DNA of 64,000 bases, taken from Betaproteobacteria bacterium (GTDB lineage: Bacteria; Pseudomonadota; Gammaproteobacteria; Burkholderiales; Rhodocyclaceae). The stretch covers positions 1 through 64,000 of the forward strand of contig JADJBM010000018.1 of NCBI GenBank assembly GCA_016703785.1, in the 5' to 3' direction. Of the stretch, positions 32,951 through 46,680 are shown one piece after another (position 1 is the stretch's first letter; each line of letters starts with the position of its first letter). Made by a program: the position numbers and the translations under genes. The notes beneath the pieces are model-generated. The model saw only the letters and a list, made by a program, of their open reading frames with translations. It was not told where the DNA came from and made no database searches.

Positions 32951-35900
32951 GACGCCAGCGCCTCGGCGTCGCTGGCGAGCAGGGCGACAGGGAAGGCGCC
33001 GAGCAGGTCGGCGGCGGCCAGCGACTCGCCGGCGGCATGGGTCTGGCCGGTGAGCGCGTTGTGCCAGGCGCTGGCGGCGGGTTCGCGCGGCAGCGCGATG
33101 CGGGTGTTGCCCCAGGGCGCGGGCGCAGCCGGGTCGAGGTTGCCGTAGAGCCGTGCGAGCAGGCGCGGCACGACGACGACGACGGCGCGGCCGTCGTGGC
33201 AGCGGGCGAAGGCGCAGAGGTGCTCGGCGGCCGTGCCGTCGACGGCGAGGGGCAGGTAGTCGCCGTCGCGGAACAGGTCGGCCCAGCGCGCGCGCAGGCG
33301 CAGGGCGCGCCAGGTGAGGTAGAGCTTGATGCGGCCGTCCTCGGGCCGGGCCACGAGGGGCTGCAGGCGTTGCGGCCAGGCTTCGCGCGGCGCATCGGCC
33401 AGCGCCTTCAGTTCGGCCAGCATCCGGGCGCGCTGGGCGTAGTCGACCGGTCGCCGGTTGTCGGGGTCGACGAGGTTGAACTGCCACAGCTCGCAGCCCT
33501 GGTAGAGGTCGGGCACGCCCGGCGACGTCAGCTTGAGCAGGGCCTGCGACAGGCCGTTGATGAGCCCGAAGCGGGCCAGGCGCGTTGCGGCCGGGGCGAA
33601 GTCGGCGAGGAACAGGTTCTTCTCGCCGGGTGCGAGCAGCGCCTGGACGAAGGCGGCGAGGGCCGCTTCGTAGTCGACATTCACGTTGATCCAGCTGCTG
33701 TGCGCCTTGGCCTCGCGCACGGCCTTGACCATGTACTGCTCGATGCGCGCGCGGTAGTCGTCGAGCGCCGCTTCGTCCGGCGCGTCGAGCGGCCAGGTGC
33801 CGATGAGCGTCTGGTAGAGCAGGTATTCGTCGTTGGCCGAGGGCGCCAGCGTGCCGTCGAGGCTGCGCTTCTTGCTGCGGTTCATGCGGCTCCAGCGCTT
33901 GAGCGAGAGCTTCCAGGCGGCGGGAATCTCGGAGAGCACGCTGATGCGCGCGCGCACGTCCTCGGCACGCTTGCTGTCGTGCGTCGAGGTGGCGAGCATG
34001 TTGTGCGGCCAGCGCTCGGCGCGCAGGCGCGTGGCGGCGTGGAAGGCGGCCACGGAGACACCGAAGCGGCGCGGGTCGCCGCCGACATCGTTGAGCGAGG
34101 TCAGCCGGTTGTAGCAGTAGAAGGACGTGTCCTCCAGGCCCTTGGCCATCACCGGCGAGGTGAATTGCTGGAACTTCATGGCGAAGGCCCAGACGCGGTC
34201 GCGGTAGGCCTGGTTCTTTCCTTCGGCGATCTGCGTGGTGAGCACGGCCTTGACGAAGTCGAAGATGCTGACGTCGGCGGCGGGGCTGCGCTTGCGGGCG
34301 ACCGCCACGGCCCACTCGATGTGGCGCTGGTCGTCGACCGAGATGCGGCCGTCGGCGAGGTAGCTGCGGTAGACCGGGAAGCAGGCCACCACTTCCATGA
34401 GGGCGCCGCGCAGGTTGTTCAGGGTGAAGTCGCAGGTGTAGCGGCTGGCCGAGGCGATGCGCGCCAGGCGGTTGGCCAGCACGTTGAGCTCGCTCGCCAG
34501 CGCCGAGTGCATGATGAGCTTCTTCGACTGGTAGACCAGCTCGTCGAAGTCGATGCGCTCGCCGATGAAGTCGGCGTAGATGCGCGTCATCTTCTTTTCC
34601 GACGTGGCGTCGACGAAGAGGTTGTTGGCCAGGTTGGCGAAGCGGTAGCCGGTGGCGCCGTGGATCGGCCAGTCGGCGGGCAGCCATTCGTGCTCGGCCA
34701 TGATCTTCTCGAGGACGAGATAGAGCGGCAGGCCGGCCGGCTCGGCGGCGGCGTCCATTGCGTCTATTGCGTCCATTGCATCGGGGCCCGCCTCCGGGCG
34801 GCCGCAGACGCGCGACTGCAGGCGGCGGAAATAGCGGCCAGGATCGTAGAGGCCGTCCGGGTGGTCGATGCGCAGTCCGTGCACCTTGTCCTGGGCGATC
34901 AGGTCCAGCACCAGCCGGTGCGTGTCCTCGAACACCGCGTCATTCTCCATGCGCAGCGCCGCTAGGTCGTTGATGTCGAAGAAGCGGCGGTAGTTGATCT
35001 CGTCGGAGGCGACCTGCCAGTAGGCCAGGCGCCAGGTCTGTGCCTTGATCAGCTCGTGCATCAGCTCGAAGCTGCCGGCGTCGCCGGGCCGGCCGTTGAA
35101 CTCGGCGACGTTTTCCTCGAGGTGGTGGGCGACGTCGGCCGAGGCGGCGCACAGCTCGGCCAGCTGGCGCTTGAGCATTTCCTTGTCGCGGTTGCGTTCG
35201 GCGCAGCGCGCCGGGTCGGTTTCGGTACGCGGCGGCAAGTGGCCGAAAGCCGTCACCAGGCTCTGCAGCCGTTGCAGCGTTTCGTGCTGTGCGCCGAGCG
35301 CGGCGACCAGCCGCTCCAGGCGGTGGGCGACGATGCGCGGGTACTCCGCCGGGTCCACCGGCAGGCGGTGCTGGTAGTAGGCGAGGCTGAACTCGCCGTG
35401 CGCGGCGTCGAAGCCGAGTGTCAGTTCGCCGCGGTTGAGCACCGTGCCGTAATGATCGCCCAGCAGCGGCAGCAGCACCTTGCCGCGCAGCTCCGCATTG
35501 AGCGGCTCCCAGTCGATGTCGAAGTAGGACGCATACGCAGAGGCCTGGCCGTTTTCCAGCACGTCGAGCCACCAGTTGTTGTCGGCGCCCATGACGCCCA
35601 TGTGGTTGGGCACCATGTCGAGCAGCTGGCCCATGCCGTGGGCGCGCAAGGCAGCGACGAAACGCTCGAAATCCTCGGCGCTGCCGATTTCCGGGTTGAG
35701 GGTGTTGTGGTCGACGATGTCGTAGCCGTGGCCGCTGCCCGGCCGTGCTTTCAGGTAGGGCGAGGCGTAGCAGTGGCTGATGCCGAGTTCCGCCAGATAA
35801 GGCACCAGCTGGGTAGCCTGCGCCAGCGTGAAGTCGCGGTTGAACTGCAGGCGATAGGTGGCGCGCGGGATCTGCGCCTTGCGCTCGGGTGTGGCTTGCG

Positions 35901-38118
35901 GGAGATGCGGCGTCACGGCGCTGCCGCGCTCCTGCCGCATGGCTTCGGCGAGGGCGCGCTGGCGCGGATGCTCGCGCCAGTCCTCCAGCGCCACGGGCAG
36001 CCTGCGCCGCCAGTTGGGATGGCCCTCGTTGCTGCCCGGCAGGTTCGGTTGCTCGACGACGCCGAAGACGTCTTCCTGCTGCACGGCCATGACCTGCGCC
36101 GGTGTGCGCGCCAGGAAGCGGTGCACGGCGACGGAGAGGTCCGCGCCGATCTCGGGCACCGACACCGGATGGATGCCCACGCCCTCGGGCAGCAGCTTTT
36201 CGCGCTGCAGGGCCATGAGCAGGCGCGCGCGGTCCTGCGCCCGCCCGGCGACACTGCCTTCCTTCATCGCTTCGGTGGGGAACAGGCCGAGCTCGGCGCG
36301 GGTGTCGAGGTCGAGGCCTTTCCAGAAGCCGCACAGCGTCGGCAGGTCGTGCGTGCTGACCGCCACCAGCGCCTGGCGCGGGTAGTCCTGCGGCGGCTTG
36401 AAGGCACCGTCGCCGTTGCGCTCGAAGAAGAATGGCCGGTAGGAGAGCACGCCGAGCTCGGCCAGGCGCGGGCGCAGGGCGTCGGGCACCGTGCCGAGGT
36501 CTTCGCCGATGACCATGCAGCGGTTGCGTTGGCTCTCCAGAGCGAGGATGCCGAGCAGGTCGTCGAGCGGATAGGCGACATAGGCGCCCTCGGCGGGTGT
36601 CGCGCCGACCGGCACCCAGTACAGGCGCATCAGCCCCATCACGTGGTCGATGCGCAGCGCGCCGCAATGGCGCATGCTGGCGCGCAGGGTGGCGGCGAAG
36701 GGCGCGTAGGCGCGCTCGCGCAGGCGCCAGGGGTTGAACGGGGGCAGGCCCCAGTCCTGCCCGAACATGTTGAAATCGTCGGGCGGCGCGCCGGCATGCG
36801 CACCGACGGCATAGACATCCCGGTTGGCCCAGGCCTCGGCGCCGCCCGGATCGACGCCGAGGGCCAGGTCCTGGTAGAGGCCGACGCCGAGGCCGCGCGA
36901 CCACGAGCGCGATCCGGCTGCGGCGAGCTGCTGCTCGGCCAGCCATTGCAGGTAGCGATGGAAGTCCACCTCCGCCGCATTCGATGAGGCGAAGGCGGCG
37001 ACCTCCGCCGCGGCCGGATCGTGGTAGGCCTCGGGCCACGCCGGCCAGCCCCAGATGGCGGCATCCTGCCTGCGGAAATGCGCTTGCAGCGCCTCGAACA
37101 GCGCATGCAGGCGCAAGGGTTCGCCCTGGTCGGCGCAATACTGGCGGAAGGCGAGGGCGCGCTCGCTGTTGTGCGCCAGGTGGTGTTCGCGGAAATGGCG
37201 CCAGGCCAGCCGCAGCGCGTCGAGCTTGGCGGCGCCGACTGCGGCGTACTCGACCAGTTCGGCGGCGCGCAGCCGGCGCAGGCGCGCCTGGAAGCGCGGC
37301 GCGGCGAGCAGGTCGCGCGCGGACTTCGATTCCGCGACATCGACGACGGCCTCGACGTCGATGTAGAGCACGTTGAGGAAAAGCCGGCTCGACGGGCTGT
37401 ACGGGCTGCAGTGGGCGGGATTGTCCGGGTAGAGCGCGTGCAGCGGATTGAGGCCGACGATGCCGGCGCCGGATTCGGCCGCCAGGTCGATCATCGCGGC
37501 GACGTCGCCGAAGTCGCCGATGCCCCAGTTGCGCCGCGAGCGCACGCCGTAGAGTTGCACCGCCGGGCCCCAGGCGCGGCCGCCGTTGCGCAGCGCCGCC
37601 GGCCGGTAGCAGTCGGCCGGTGCGACGACCAGGGTCATCTGCGCCGGCTGCGCCGCGTCCTGCCCGGGCCGCTCCAGTTCGAGGTGGTGGTAGCCGATTT
37701 CGCCGATCGCCGGCAGCGGCAGGTGGTAACGATGAAAGGTGGCGCCGCCGATAGTGCGCTGCCCGGCCGCATCGAGTTCGTCGGGACGGAACTGCCCGCC
37801 GTGGCGAGCGCCCTGTTCGAGGTTCAGCGTCCAGTTGAAGGTTTCCCGCGCCCAGCCGGCGGGCACGCTGATCTCGATGGCGAGCGGGGCGTCGGTGAGC
37901 CGCACGACGCGCACCGGAGGCAGCAGCCGGCGCCAGTCGCGATTCTCGATGTCCTCGGCCAGGCGCGCCGGATCGGCATCCGGCGCAATGCCCATGGCGG
38001 CGAGCAGCATGCGCCGCGTGCGGTCCGACGTCAGGTGGCGCTTGCCCCAGATGTCGTGGTAATCGGCTTCGATGCCGCACAGCGCGGCCAGGCGCTCCAG
38101 GGCGGGCGTATCGCTCAT
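32947..38118 (-). CDS. malQ-treY: MalQ-TreY fusion: 4-alpha-glucanotransferase plus malto-oligosyltrehalose synthase
   Basis: A single frame of 1723 residues. Residues 1-735 are GH77 MalQ: QLYGVRSRRNWGIGDFGDV, LRIDHVMGLMRLYWVP (nucleophile Asp), IGEDLGTVPDAL (acid Glu) and STHDLPTLCGFW. From about 748 to the end it is GH13 TreY: ATYRLQFNRDFTLAQ, GHGYDIVDHNTLNPEIG, HGLRIDHPDGLYDPGRYF, VLEKIMAEHEWLP and STHDSKRAEDVRARI. I start at ATG 38118, overlapping treZ by four bases; the frame stays open far upstream, but that part is a shadow of treZ. MalQ lengthens or reshapes malto-oligosaccharides and TreY turns their reducing end into a trehalose unit, so fusion would pass substrate directly. Both active sites look intact. 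Confidence 0.93.
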   Translation of the reverse strand: MSDTPALERLAALCGIEADYHDIWGKRHLTSDRTRRMLLAAMGIAPDADPARLAEDIENRDWRRLLPPVRVVRLTDAPLAIEISVPAGWARETFNWTLNLEQGARHGGQFRPDELDAAGQRTIGGATFHRYHLPLPAIGEIGYHHLELERPGQDAAQPAQMTLVVAPADCYRPAALRNGGRAWGPAVQLYGVRSRRNWGIGDFGDVAAMIDLAAESGAGIVGLNPLHALYPDNPAHCSPYSPSSRLFLNVLYIDVEAVVDVAESKSARDLLAAPRFQARLRRLRAAELVEYAAVGAAKLDALRLAWRHFREHHLAHNSERALAFRQYCADQGEPLRLHALFEALQAHFRRQDAAIWGWPAWPEAYHDPAAAEVAAFASSNAAEVDFHRYLQWLAEQQLAAAGSRSWSRGLGVGLYQDLALGVDPGGAEAWANRDVYAVGAHAGAPPDDFNMFGQDWGLPPFNPWRLRERAYAPFAATLRASMRHCGALRIDHVMGLMRLYWVPVGATPAEGAYVAYPLDDLLGILALESQRNRCMVIGEDLGTVPDALRPRLAELGVLSYRPFFFERNGDGAFKPPQDYPRQALVAVSTHDLPTLCGFWKGLDLDTRAELGLFPTEAMKEGSVAGRAQDRARLLMALQREKLLPEGVGIHPVSVPEIGADLSVAVHRFLARTPAQVMAVQQEDVFGVVEQPNLPGSNEGHPNWRRRLPVALEDWREHPRQRALAEAMRQERGSAVTPHLPQATPERKAQIPRATYRLQFNRDFTLAQATQLVPYLAELGISHCYASPYLKARPGSGHGYDIVDHNTLNPEIGSAEDFERFVAALRAHGMGQLLDMVPNHMGVMGADNNWWLDVLENGQASAYASYFDIDWEPLNAELRGKVLLPLLGDHYGTVLNRGELTLGFDAAHGEFSLAYYQHRLPVDPAEYPRIVAHRLERLVAALGAQHETLQRLQSLVTAFGHLPPRTETDPARCAERNRDKEMLKRQLAELCAASADVAHHLEENVAEFNGRPGDAGSFELMHELIKAQTWRLAYWQVASDEINYRRFFDINDLAALRMENDAVFEDTHRLVLDLIAQDKVHGLRIDHPDGLYDPGRYFRRLQSRVCGRPEAGPDAMDAIDAMDAAAEPAGLPLYLVLEKIMAEHEWLPADWPIHGATGYRFANLANNLFVDATSEKKMTRIYADFIGERIDFDELVYQSKKLIMHSALASELNVLANRLARIASASRYTCDFTLNNLRGALMEVVACFPVYRSYLADGRISVDDQRHIEWAVAVARKRSPAADVSIFDFVKAVLTTQIAEGKNQAYRDRVWAFAMKFQQFTSPVMAKGLEDTSFYCYNRLTSLNDVGGDPRRFGVSVAAFHAATRLRAERWPHNMLATSTHDSKRAEDVRARISVLSEIPAAWKLSLKRWSRMNRSKKRSLDGTLAPSANDEYLLYQTLIGTWPLDAPDEAALDDYRARIEQYMVKAVREAKAHSSWINVNVDYEAALAAFVQALLAPGEKNLFLADFAPAATRLARFGLINGLSQALLKLTSPGVPDLYQGCELWQFNLVDPDNRRPVDYAQRARMLAELKALADAPREAWPQRLQPLVARPEDGRIKLYLTWRALRLRARWADLFRDGDYLPLAVDGTAAEHLCAFARCHDGRAVVVVVPRLLARLYGNLDPAAPAPWGNTRIALPREPAASAWHNALTGQTHAAGESLAAADLLGAFPVALLASDAEALAS

Positions 38119-39947
38119 GGCGCAGCGGTTCCCTGCTCGATCGTCCAGGCCACCGACCACGGCGGCAACGCGCCCGCCGCCAGGCCCGCTTCGGCCAGGT
38201 GTTCGCTCAAGAATAGGGGTTTGCCCAGCGGCGGGGCGGCCTGTGCGGGCGCATCGCCGAGGTTGGCGAGCAGGGCGAGACGGCTGCCGTCGCCCAGCCG
38301 CCAGATCGCCGACAGGATGCCTGGGGACAGCAGCGCGAAGCTGCCCGCATCGCCCTGCATGCCGTGCAGGCGCGGCACGATCGCGTCGTGGCGCAGCGCG
38401 AGCAGGCGCTTGTGCAGGGCCAGCACGCGCGCGTGCTGGCCGCGGCCGGCGGCGTCCCAGTCGAGGATGCAGGCCTCGAACGTGGCGGCGGCGTTCGGAT
38501 CCGGAATGCGCGCCTGCGCCGCCGGATCGGCGAAGCGCTCGAAGCGGGCGAACTCGCGGCGGCGGCCCTGCGTCACCGCATCCGCCAGTTCCGGCCCGAA
38601 GTCGCAGAAGAACAGGAAGGGCTGGACGGCGGCGAACTCCTCGCCCATGAAGAGCATCGGCGGCTGCGGCGCCAGCAGCAGGACGGCGGTGACGGCCTCC
38701 AGCGCCGCCGGCTCGGCAAGGTGGCAGAGCCGCTCGCCGAAGGCGCGGTTGCCGATCTGGTCGTGGGTTTGCAGGAAATCGACGAAGGCGGCCGGCGGCA
38801 GGTGCGCGCTCGGTTCGCCGCGGATCTCGCCGTCGCGGAAGGGCGAGGGATCGCCCTGGAAGGCGAAGCCTTCGGTGAGGCAGCGGCCGAGCTGCGCCAG
38901 CGGCGCCTCGGCGTAGTCGGCGTAATAGCCGTCGCGCTCGCCCGTCGCCAGCACATGCGCGGCGTGGTGGATGTCGTCGTTCCACTGCGCCGTGGCGAGG
39001 CGTGGGCGCCCCTCGCCATCGCGCGGCAGGTAGCGTGACTGGTTCTTGTCGTTCTCCAGGACGAGGTGCACCAGGCGCTCGCGGCCGGGGCCGGCATGCA
39101 CGGCGGCGCACAGCGCCTCGACGATGTCCGGTTGCGAGTCGTCGCGGATGGCGTGGATGGCGTCGAGGCGCAGTCCGTCGAAATGGAATTCCTCGATCCA
39201 GTAGAGCGCGTTGTGGATGAAGAAGTCGCGCACGACCTCGCTGCCGGGGGCGTCGAAATTGATGGCCGCGCCCCACGGCGTGGCATGGCGCGGATTGAAG
39301 AAGTCCGGCGCGTAGGCGTGCAGGTAGTTGCCCTCCGGGCCGAAGTGGTTGTAGACCACGTCGAGCAGCATCATGAGGCCGCGCGCGTGCGCCTCCTGCA
39401 CCAGCATCTTGAGGTCCTCGGGCCGGCCGTAGGCGGCATCCGGCGCGAAGGGCAGCACGCCGTCGTAGCCCCAGTTGCGCCGGCCGGGGAAGTCTGCCAG
39501 CGGCATCAGCTCGAGGGCGGTGACGCCGAGTTCGGCGAGAGTGTCGAGGCGGCGACGGATGCCGTCGTAGTCGCCGCTGCGGGAGAAGCAGCCGGTGTGC
39601 AGCTCGTAGATGACGGCCTCTTCCCAGCGCCGTCCGCGCCAGACGTCGTCGCGCCAGTCGAAGGCCAGCGGGTCGATCACCTCGCTGGCGCCATGGATGT
39701 CGTCGGGATTGAAGCGCGAGGCGGGGTCGGGCACGCGCAGGTCGCCGTCGATGACGAAATGGTAGCGCGCGCCGGCCCCGGCTCCGGCGATGCGCGACTC
39801 GTGCCAGCCGCCGTCGCCGCGGGCGAGCGGCATGCGTTTTCCGTCCAGTTCGACATCGACCTGGCCTGCGGCCGGCGCCCAGAGGCGGAAGCGCGTCGCG
39901 CCATCCTCGATCTGCGCACCGAACGGCATGTCGTGCCGCCGTCTCAC
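38115..39947 (-). CDS. treZ: Malto-oligosyltrehalose trehalohydrolase TreZ
   Basis: This 610-residue GH13 enzyme has an N-terminal CBM48-like domain (ATRFRLWAPAAGQVDVEL). The barrel carries LDVVYNHFGPEGNY, FDGLRLDAIHAI (nucleophile), LVLENDKNQSRY (acid) and LQTHDQIGNRA. It releases trehalose from the ends made by TreY. The start is GTG 39947, which overlaps the glgX stop as GTGA; ATG 39929 is possible. The 3' end overlaps malQ-treY by four bases, so the two enzymes of the pathway are translationally coupled. Confidence 0.94.
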   Translation of the reverse strand: MRRRHDMPFGAQIEDGATRFRLWAPAAGQVDVELDGKRMPLARGDGGWHESRIAGAGAGARYHFVIDGDLRVPDPASRFNPDDIHGASEVIDPLAFDWRDDVWRGRRWEEAVIYELHTGCFSRSGDYDGIRRRLDTLAELGVTALELMPLADFPGRRNWGYDGVLPFAPDAAYGRPEDLKMLVQEAHARGLMMLLDVVYNHFGPEGNYLHAYAPDFFNPRHATPWGAAINFDAPGSEVVRDFFIHNALYWIEEFHFDGLRLDAIHAIRDDSQPDIVEALCAAVHAGPGRERLVHLVLENDKNQSRYLPRDGEGRPRLATAQWNDDIHHAAHVLATGERDGYYADYAEAPLAQLGRCLTEGFAFQGDPSPFRDGEIRGEPSAHLPPAAFVDFLQTHDQIGNRAFGERLCHLAEPAALEAVTAVLLLAPQPPMLFMGEEFAAVQPFLFFCDFGPELADAVTQGRRREFARFERFADPAAQARIPDPNAAATFEACILDWDAAGRGQHARVLALHKRLLALRHDAIVPRLHGMQGDAGSFALLSPGILSAIWRLGDGSRLALLANLGDAPAQAAPPLGKPLFLSEHLAEAGLAAGALPPWSVAWTIEQGTAAP

Positions 39948-42076
39948 CGGGACTGACTATCCATGAGCAGGACCAGCGAGCGCCCCTGCAGCTCATAGCC
40001 GTGGTCGCCGGCGTAGCAGCCGTCCGCCGCCAGGCCGGCCTTGTACTGCGTGTCGAGCAGCACCTGCCAGCAGCCGCCCGGCGGCAGGTCTGGCAGCGCG
40101 AAATGCAGGGCTTCATGGTGGGCGTTGAAGAGCACGATGAAGTTGTCGTCGCGGATGGGGCGGCCGCGCCGGTCGCGCTCGTTGAGCGCTTCGCCGGAGA
40201 GGTACATGCCGAGGCTGCGGGCAAAGTCGTGGTCCCACTCGTGATCGCTCATCTCGGTGCCGTCGGGCTTCAGCCAGCGGATGTCCTTGATGTCCGCGCC
40301 GTGGATGCGCTTGCCCTGCAGGAAGTGGCGGCGGTGGAAGACCGGATGCTCGCGGCGCAGGCGGATCACGCGCTGGACGAAGGCCAGCAGCTCGCGATCT
40401 TCCTCCGACAGGTCCCAGTCGAGCCAGGTCAGTTCGCTGTCCTGGCAATAGGCATTGTTGTTGCCGGACTGGCTGTGGCCCAGCTCGTCGCCCGCCAGCA
40501 GCATCGGCACGCCCTGCGAGAAGAGCAGGGTGGCGAGCAGGTTGCGCTTCTGGCGCGCGCGCTGGGTGTTGATATCCGGGTTGTCCGTGGGCCCTTCGGC
40601 GCCGTAGTTCCAGGAGAGGTTGTTGTCATTGCCGTCGCGGTTGTCTTCACGGTTGGCCTCGTTGTGCTTGCCGTTGTAGCTGACCAGGTCGCGCAGCGTG
40701 AAGCCGTCGTGGGCGGTGACGAAGTTGATGCTGGCGTAGGGCTTGCGGCTGGAGTGCTCGTAGAGGTCGCTCGAGCCGGTGAGCCGCGTGGCGAACTCGC
40801 CGATGAGGCCGCCGTCGCCCTTCCAGTAGGCGCGCACGGTGTCGCGGTAGCGGTCGTTCCATTCGGCCCAGCCGATGGGGAAGTTGCCGACCTGGTAGCC
40901 GCCTTCGCCCAGGTCCCAGGGCTCGGCGATCAGCTTGACCTGCGAGAGCACCGGGTCCTGGCGCAGGATGTCGAAGAAGGCGCCGAGGCGGTCGACTTCG
41001 TGCAGCTCGCGCGCCAGCGCCGAGGCCAGGTCGAAGCGGAAGCCGTCCACGTGCATGTCGAGCACCCAGTAGCGCAGCGAGTCCATGATCAGCTGCAGTA
41101 CGCGCGGATGCTGCAGGTTGAGCGTGTTGCCGCAGCCGGTGAAGTCCATGTAGAAGCGTGGATCGTCCGGCATGAGCCGGTAGTAGGCGGCGTTGTCGAT
41201 GCCGCGGAAGGACAGCGTCGGCCCCATGTGGTTGCCCTCTGCGGTGTGGTTGTACACCACGTCGAGGATGACTTCGATGCTGGCCGAGTGCAGCGTCTTC
41301 ACCATGGTCTTGAATTCGCTCACCACGCCGCTGGCGCTGTAGCGGTGGTCGGGGGCGAAGAAGCCGATCGAGTTGTAGCCCCAGTAGTTGCGCAGGCCCT
41401 TCTCGACCAGGTGCCGATCGTCGACGAAGGCATGCACCGGCATCAGCTCGACGGTGGTGATGCCGAGCCGCTTGAGGTGTTCGATCACCGGCCCGGTGGC
41501 GATGCCGCCGTAGGTGCCGCGCAGCTGCGGCGGCACGTCGGGATGGCGCATGGTGAGGCCGCGCACGTGCAGCTCGTAGATGACCATGTCGTGCCAGGGA
41601 ATGCGCGGCGAACGGTCGTCGCCCCAGGAGAAGGCCGGATCGATGACGCGGCATTTCGGCATGCCGGCGGCGTTGTCGCGGCGGTCGAGGGAGAGGTCTT
41701 CGTTGCGGTGGCCGATGCGGTAGCCGAAGTGCGAATCGCTCCAGCGCAGGTTGCCGACAATGTCCTTGGCGTAGGGCTCGAGCAGCAGCTTGTTGGGGTT
41801 GAAGCGGTGGCCGCGCGCCGGGTCGTACGGGCCGTATGCGCGGTAGCCGTAGAGCAGGCCGGGGCGGGCGTCGGGCAGATAGCAGTGCCAGATCTGGTCG
41901 GTGTGCTCGCGCACCTCGATGCGCTGCAGCTCGCGCCGCCCCGTCGGGTCGAACAGGCACAGCTCGACCTTCTCGGCGTGCTCCGAGAACAGCGCGAAGT
42001 TAACGCCTTCGCCGTCCCAGGTGGCGCCGCGCGGGTAGGGATTGCCGGGCCAGACCGCGCTCAGGATGTTGGCCAT
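39944..42076 (-). CDS. glgX: Glycogen debranching enzyme GlgX
   Basis: The 710-residue isoamylase-type GH13 protein starts at ATG 42076 (MANILSAVWPGNPYPRGATW). Order: CBM48 (about 10-120), then the barrel with ILDVVYNHTAEGNHMGPTLS, VDGFRFDLASALARE (nucleophile), LIAEPWDLGEGGYQVG (acid) and TAHDGFTLRDLVSYN. GlgX cuts alpha-1,6 branches of short outer chains and feeds linear maltodextrin to MalQ and TreY. It starts 11 bases after glgC and overlaps treZ. Confidence 0.95.
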   Translation of the reverse strand: MANILSAVWPGNPYPRGATWDGEGVNFALFSEHAEKVELCLFDPTGRRELQRIEVREHTDQIWHCYLPDARPGLLYGYRAYGPYDPARGHRFNPNKLLLEPYAKDIVGNLRWSDSHFGYRIGHRNEDLSLDRRDNAAGMPKCRVIDPAFSWGDDRSPRIPWHDMVIYELHVRGLTMRHPDVPPQLRGTYGGIATGPVIEHLKRLGITTVELMPVHAFVDDRHLVEKGLRNYWGYNSIGFFAPDHRYSASGVVSEFKTMVKTLHSASIEVILDVVYNHTAEGNHMGPTLSFRGIDNAAYYRLMPDDPRFYMDFTGCGNTLNLQHPRVLQLIMDSLRYWVLDMHVDGFRFDLASALARELHEVDRLGAFFDILRQDPVLSQVKLIAEPWDLGEGGYQVGNFPIGWAEWNDRYRDTVRAYWKGDGGLIGEFATRLTGSSDLYEHSSRKPYASINFVTAHDGFTLRDLVSYNGKHNEANREDNRDGNDNNLSWNYGAEGPTDNPDINTQRARQKRNLLATLLFSQGVPMLLAGDELGHSQSGNNNAYCQDSELTWLDWDLSEEDRELLAFVQRVIRLRREHPVFHRRHFLQGKRIHGADIKDIRWLKPDGTEMSDHEWDHDFARSLGMYLSGEALNERDRRGRPIRDDNFIVLFNAHHEALHFALPDLPPGGCWQVLLDTQYKAGLAADGCYAGDHGYELQGRSLVLLMDSQSR

Positions 42077-42087
42077 GATGTCCGTTC

Positions 42088-43304
42088 TCAGTAGTAGCCG
42101 CTGACGTCGAAGACGTGCCGGCCCTTGGGCACGACGGCGATGCCGCCTTCGCTGACGCGGTAGCGCGCCCTGTCCGCCGCGGCATCGAAGCCGATCAGGG
42201 TGCCGGCCTCGAGGGTGTTGTGGCGGTCGACGATGACGCGCTTCAGGCGCGTGCCGCGGCGGATCAGGGTGTAGTCCATGACGATGCAGTCGTCGAGCTC
42301 GACGTCCGGCTCGATGACGACCTCCCGGCGGATGATGGAGTTGCGGATGCGGGCGCCGTTGACGATGGAGCCGGCGCCGAGGATGCAGTTGTCGATTTCG
42401 CCGCCGTTGATCTTGGCGGACGGGCCCTGGTAGTTGCTCGAATTGACGAACCAGCGCGGATTGAAGAGGTTGAAGCGCGGCTCCTGGAAAAGCGTGTCGC
42501 GGTTGGCCTCGAAGTAGGCGTCGATGGTGCCGACGTCGCGCCAGTAGGCGGCTTCCTCGTAGGGACGGATGCCGGGGATGCGGTTCTGCGCGAAATCGTA
42601 GGCGAAGACGCGGTGCGTGTGGATCATGCGTGGCAGGATGTGCTTGCCGAAGTCGTTCTCGCCGCGCTGCTTGGCGCTCTCGAGCGCCTCCAGCAGCACC
42701 TGGGTGTCGAACAGGTAGTTGCCCATCGAGGCGAAGGCGCGCGTCGGATCGCCGGCCATCGACGGCGGCTGCGATGGCTTTTCCAGGAAGCCTTTGATGA
42801 GCCCCTTGGCGTCGGCGTCGATGATGCCGAAGCCGGGGGCCTCCTTCAGGGGCACGGGAATCGCCGCGACGCTGACGTGTGCCTTGTTCTCGCGGTGGAA
42901 ATCGATCATCTGCCGCACGTCCATGCGGTAGATGTGGTCCGCACCGAAGACGGCGACCATGTCCGGCGCATGCGTCTCGATCAGGTTGATGTTCTGGTGT
43001 ATGGCGTCGGCCGTGCCCTGGAACCATTCCTGGCCCTCTCGCATCTGCGGCGGCACGATGGCGATGAACTGGCCGGGGATGACGTGCGACAGGCTCCAGG
43101 CGTGGCTGGCGTGCTCGATGAGCGACTGCGACTTGTACTGCACCAGCATGTAGATGGCGTGGATGTCCGAGTTCACCAGGTTGGACAGGACGAAGTCGAC
43201 GATGCGATAGCGCCCCGAGAACGGCACCGCCGGCTTCGAGCGCTCGGCCGTCAGCGGATGCAGGCGCGAGCCGATGCCGCCGGCGAGCACCATGGCGAGA
43301 ACCC

Positions 43305-43308
<4 letters not shown>
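42088..43308 (-). CDS. glgC: ADP-glucose pyrophosphorylase GlgC
   Basis: The 406-residue protein has the nucleotidyltransferase start MVLAGGIGSRLHPLTAERSK, the conserved FGADHIYRMD and PGFGIIDADAKG segments, GFLEKPSQPP (sugar phosphate-binding Lys region), YWRDVGTIDAYFEAN, and a left-handed beta-helix C-terminus (GGEIDNCILGAGSIV). It makes ADP-glucose from glucose-1-phosphate and ATP, normally under allosteric control. No glgA or GlgM-type glycosyltransferase is in this operon, so the user of ADP-glucose must be encoded elsewhere. The gene overlaps treS-mak by four bases. Confidence 0.95.
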
Positions 43309-46666
<3,358 letters not shown>

Positions 46667-46680
46667 TGGAGCCTCTCCGC

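Noticed and set aside
32947..40224. A single open frame of 2425 codons
   Set aside because: Only the part from 38118 onward has MalQ and TreY sequence. The rest is a repetitive Arg/Ala/Pro-rich shadow of treZ and glgX, caused by high third-position G+C.
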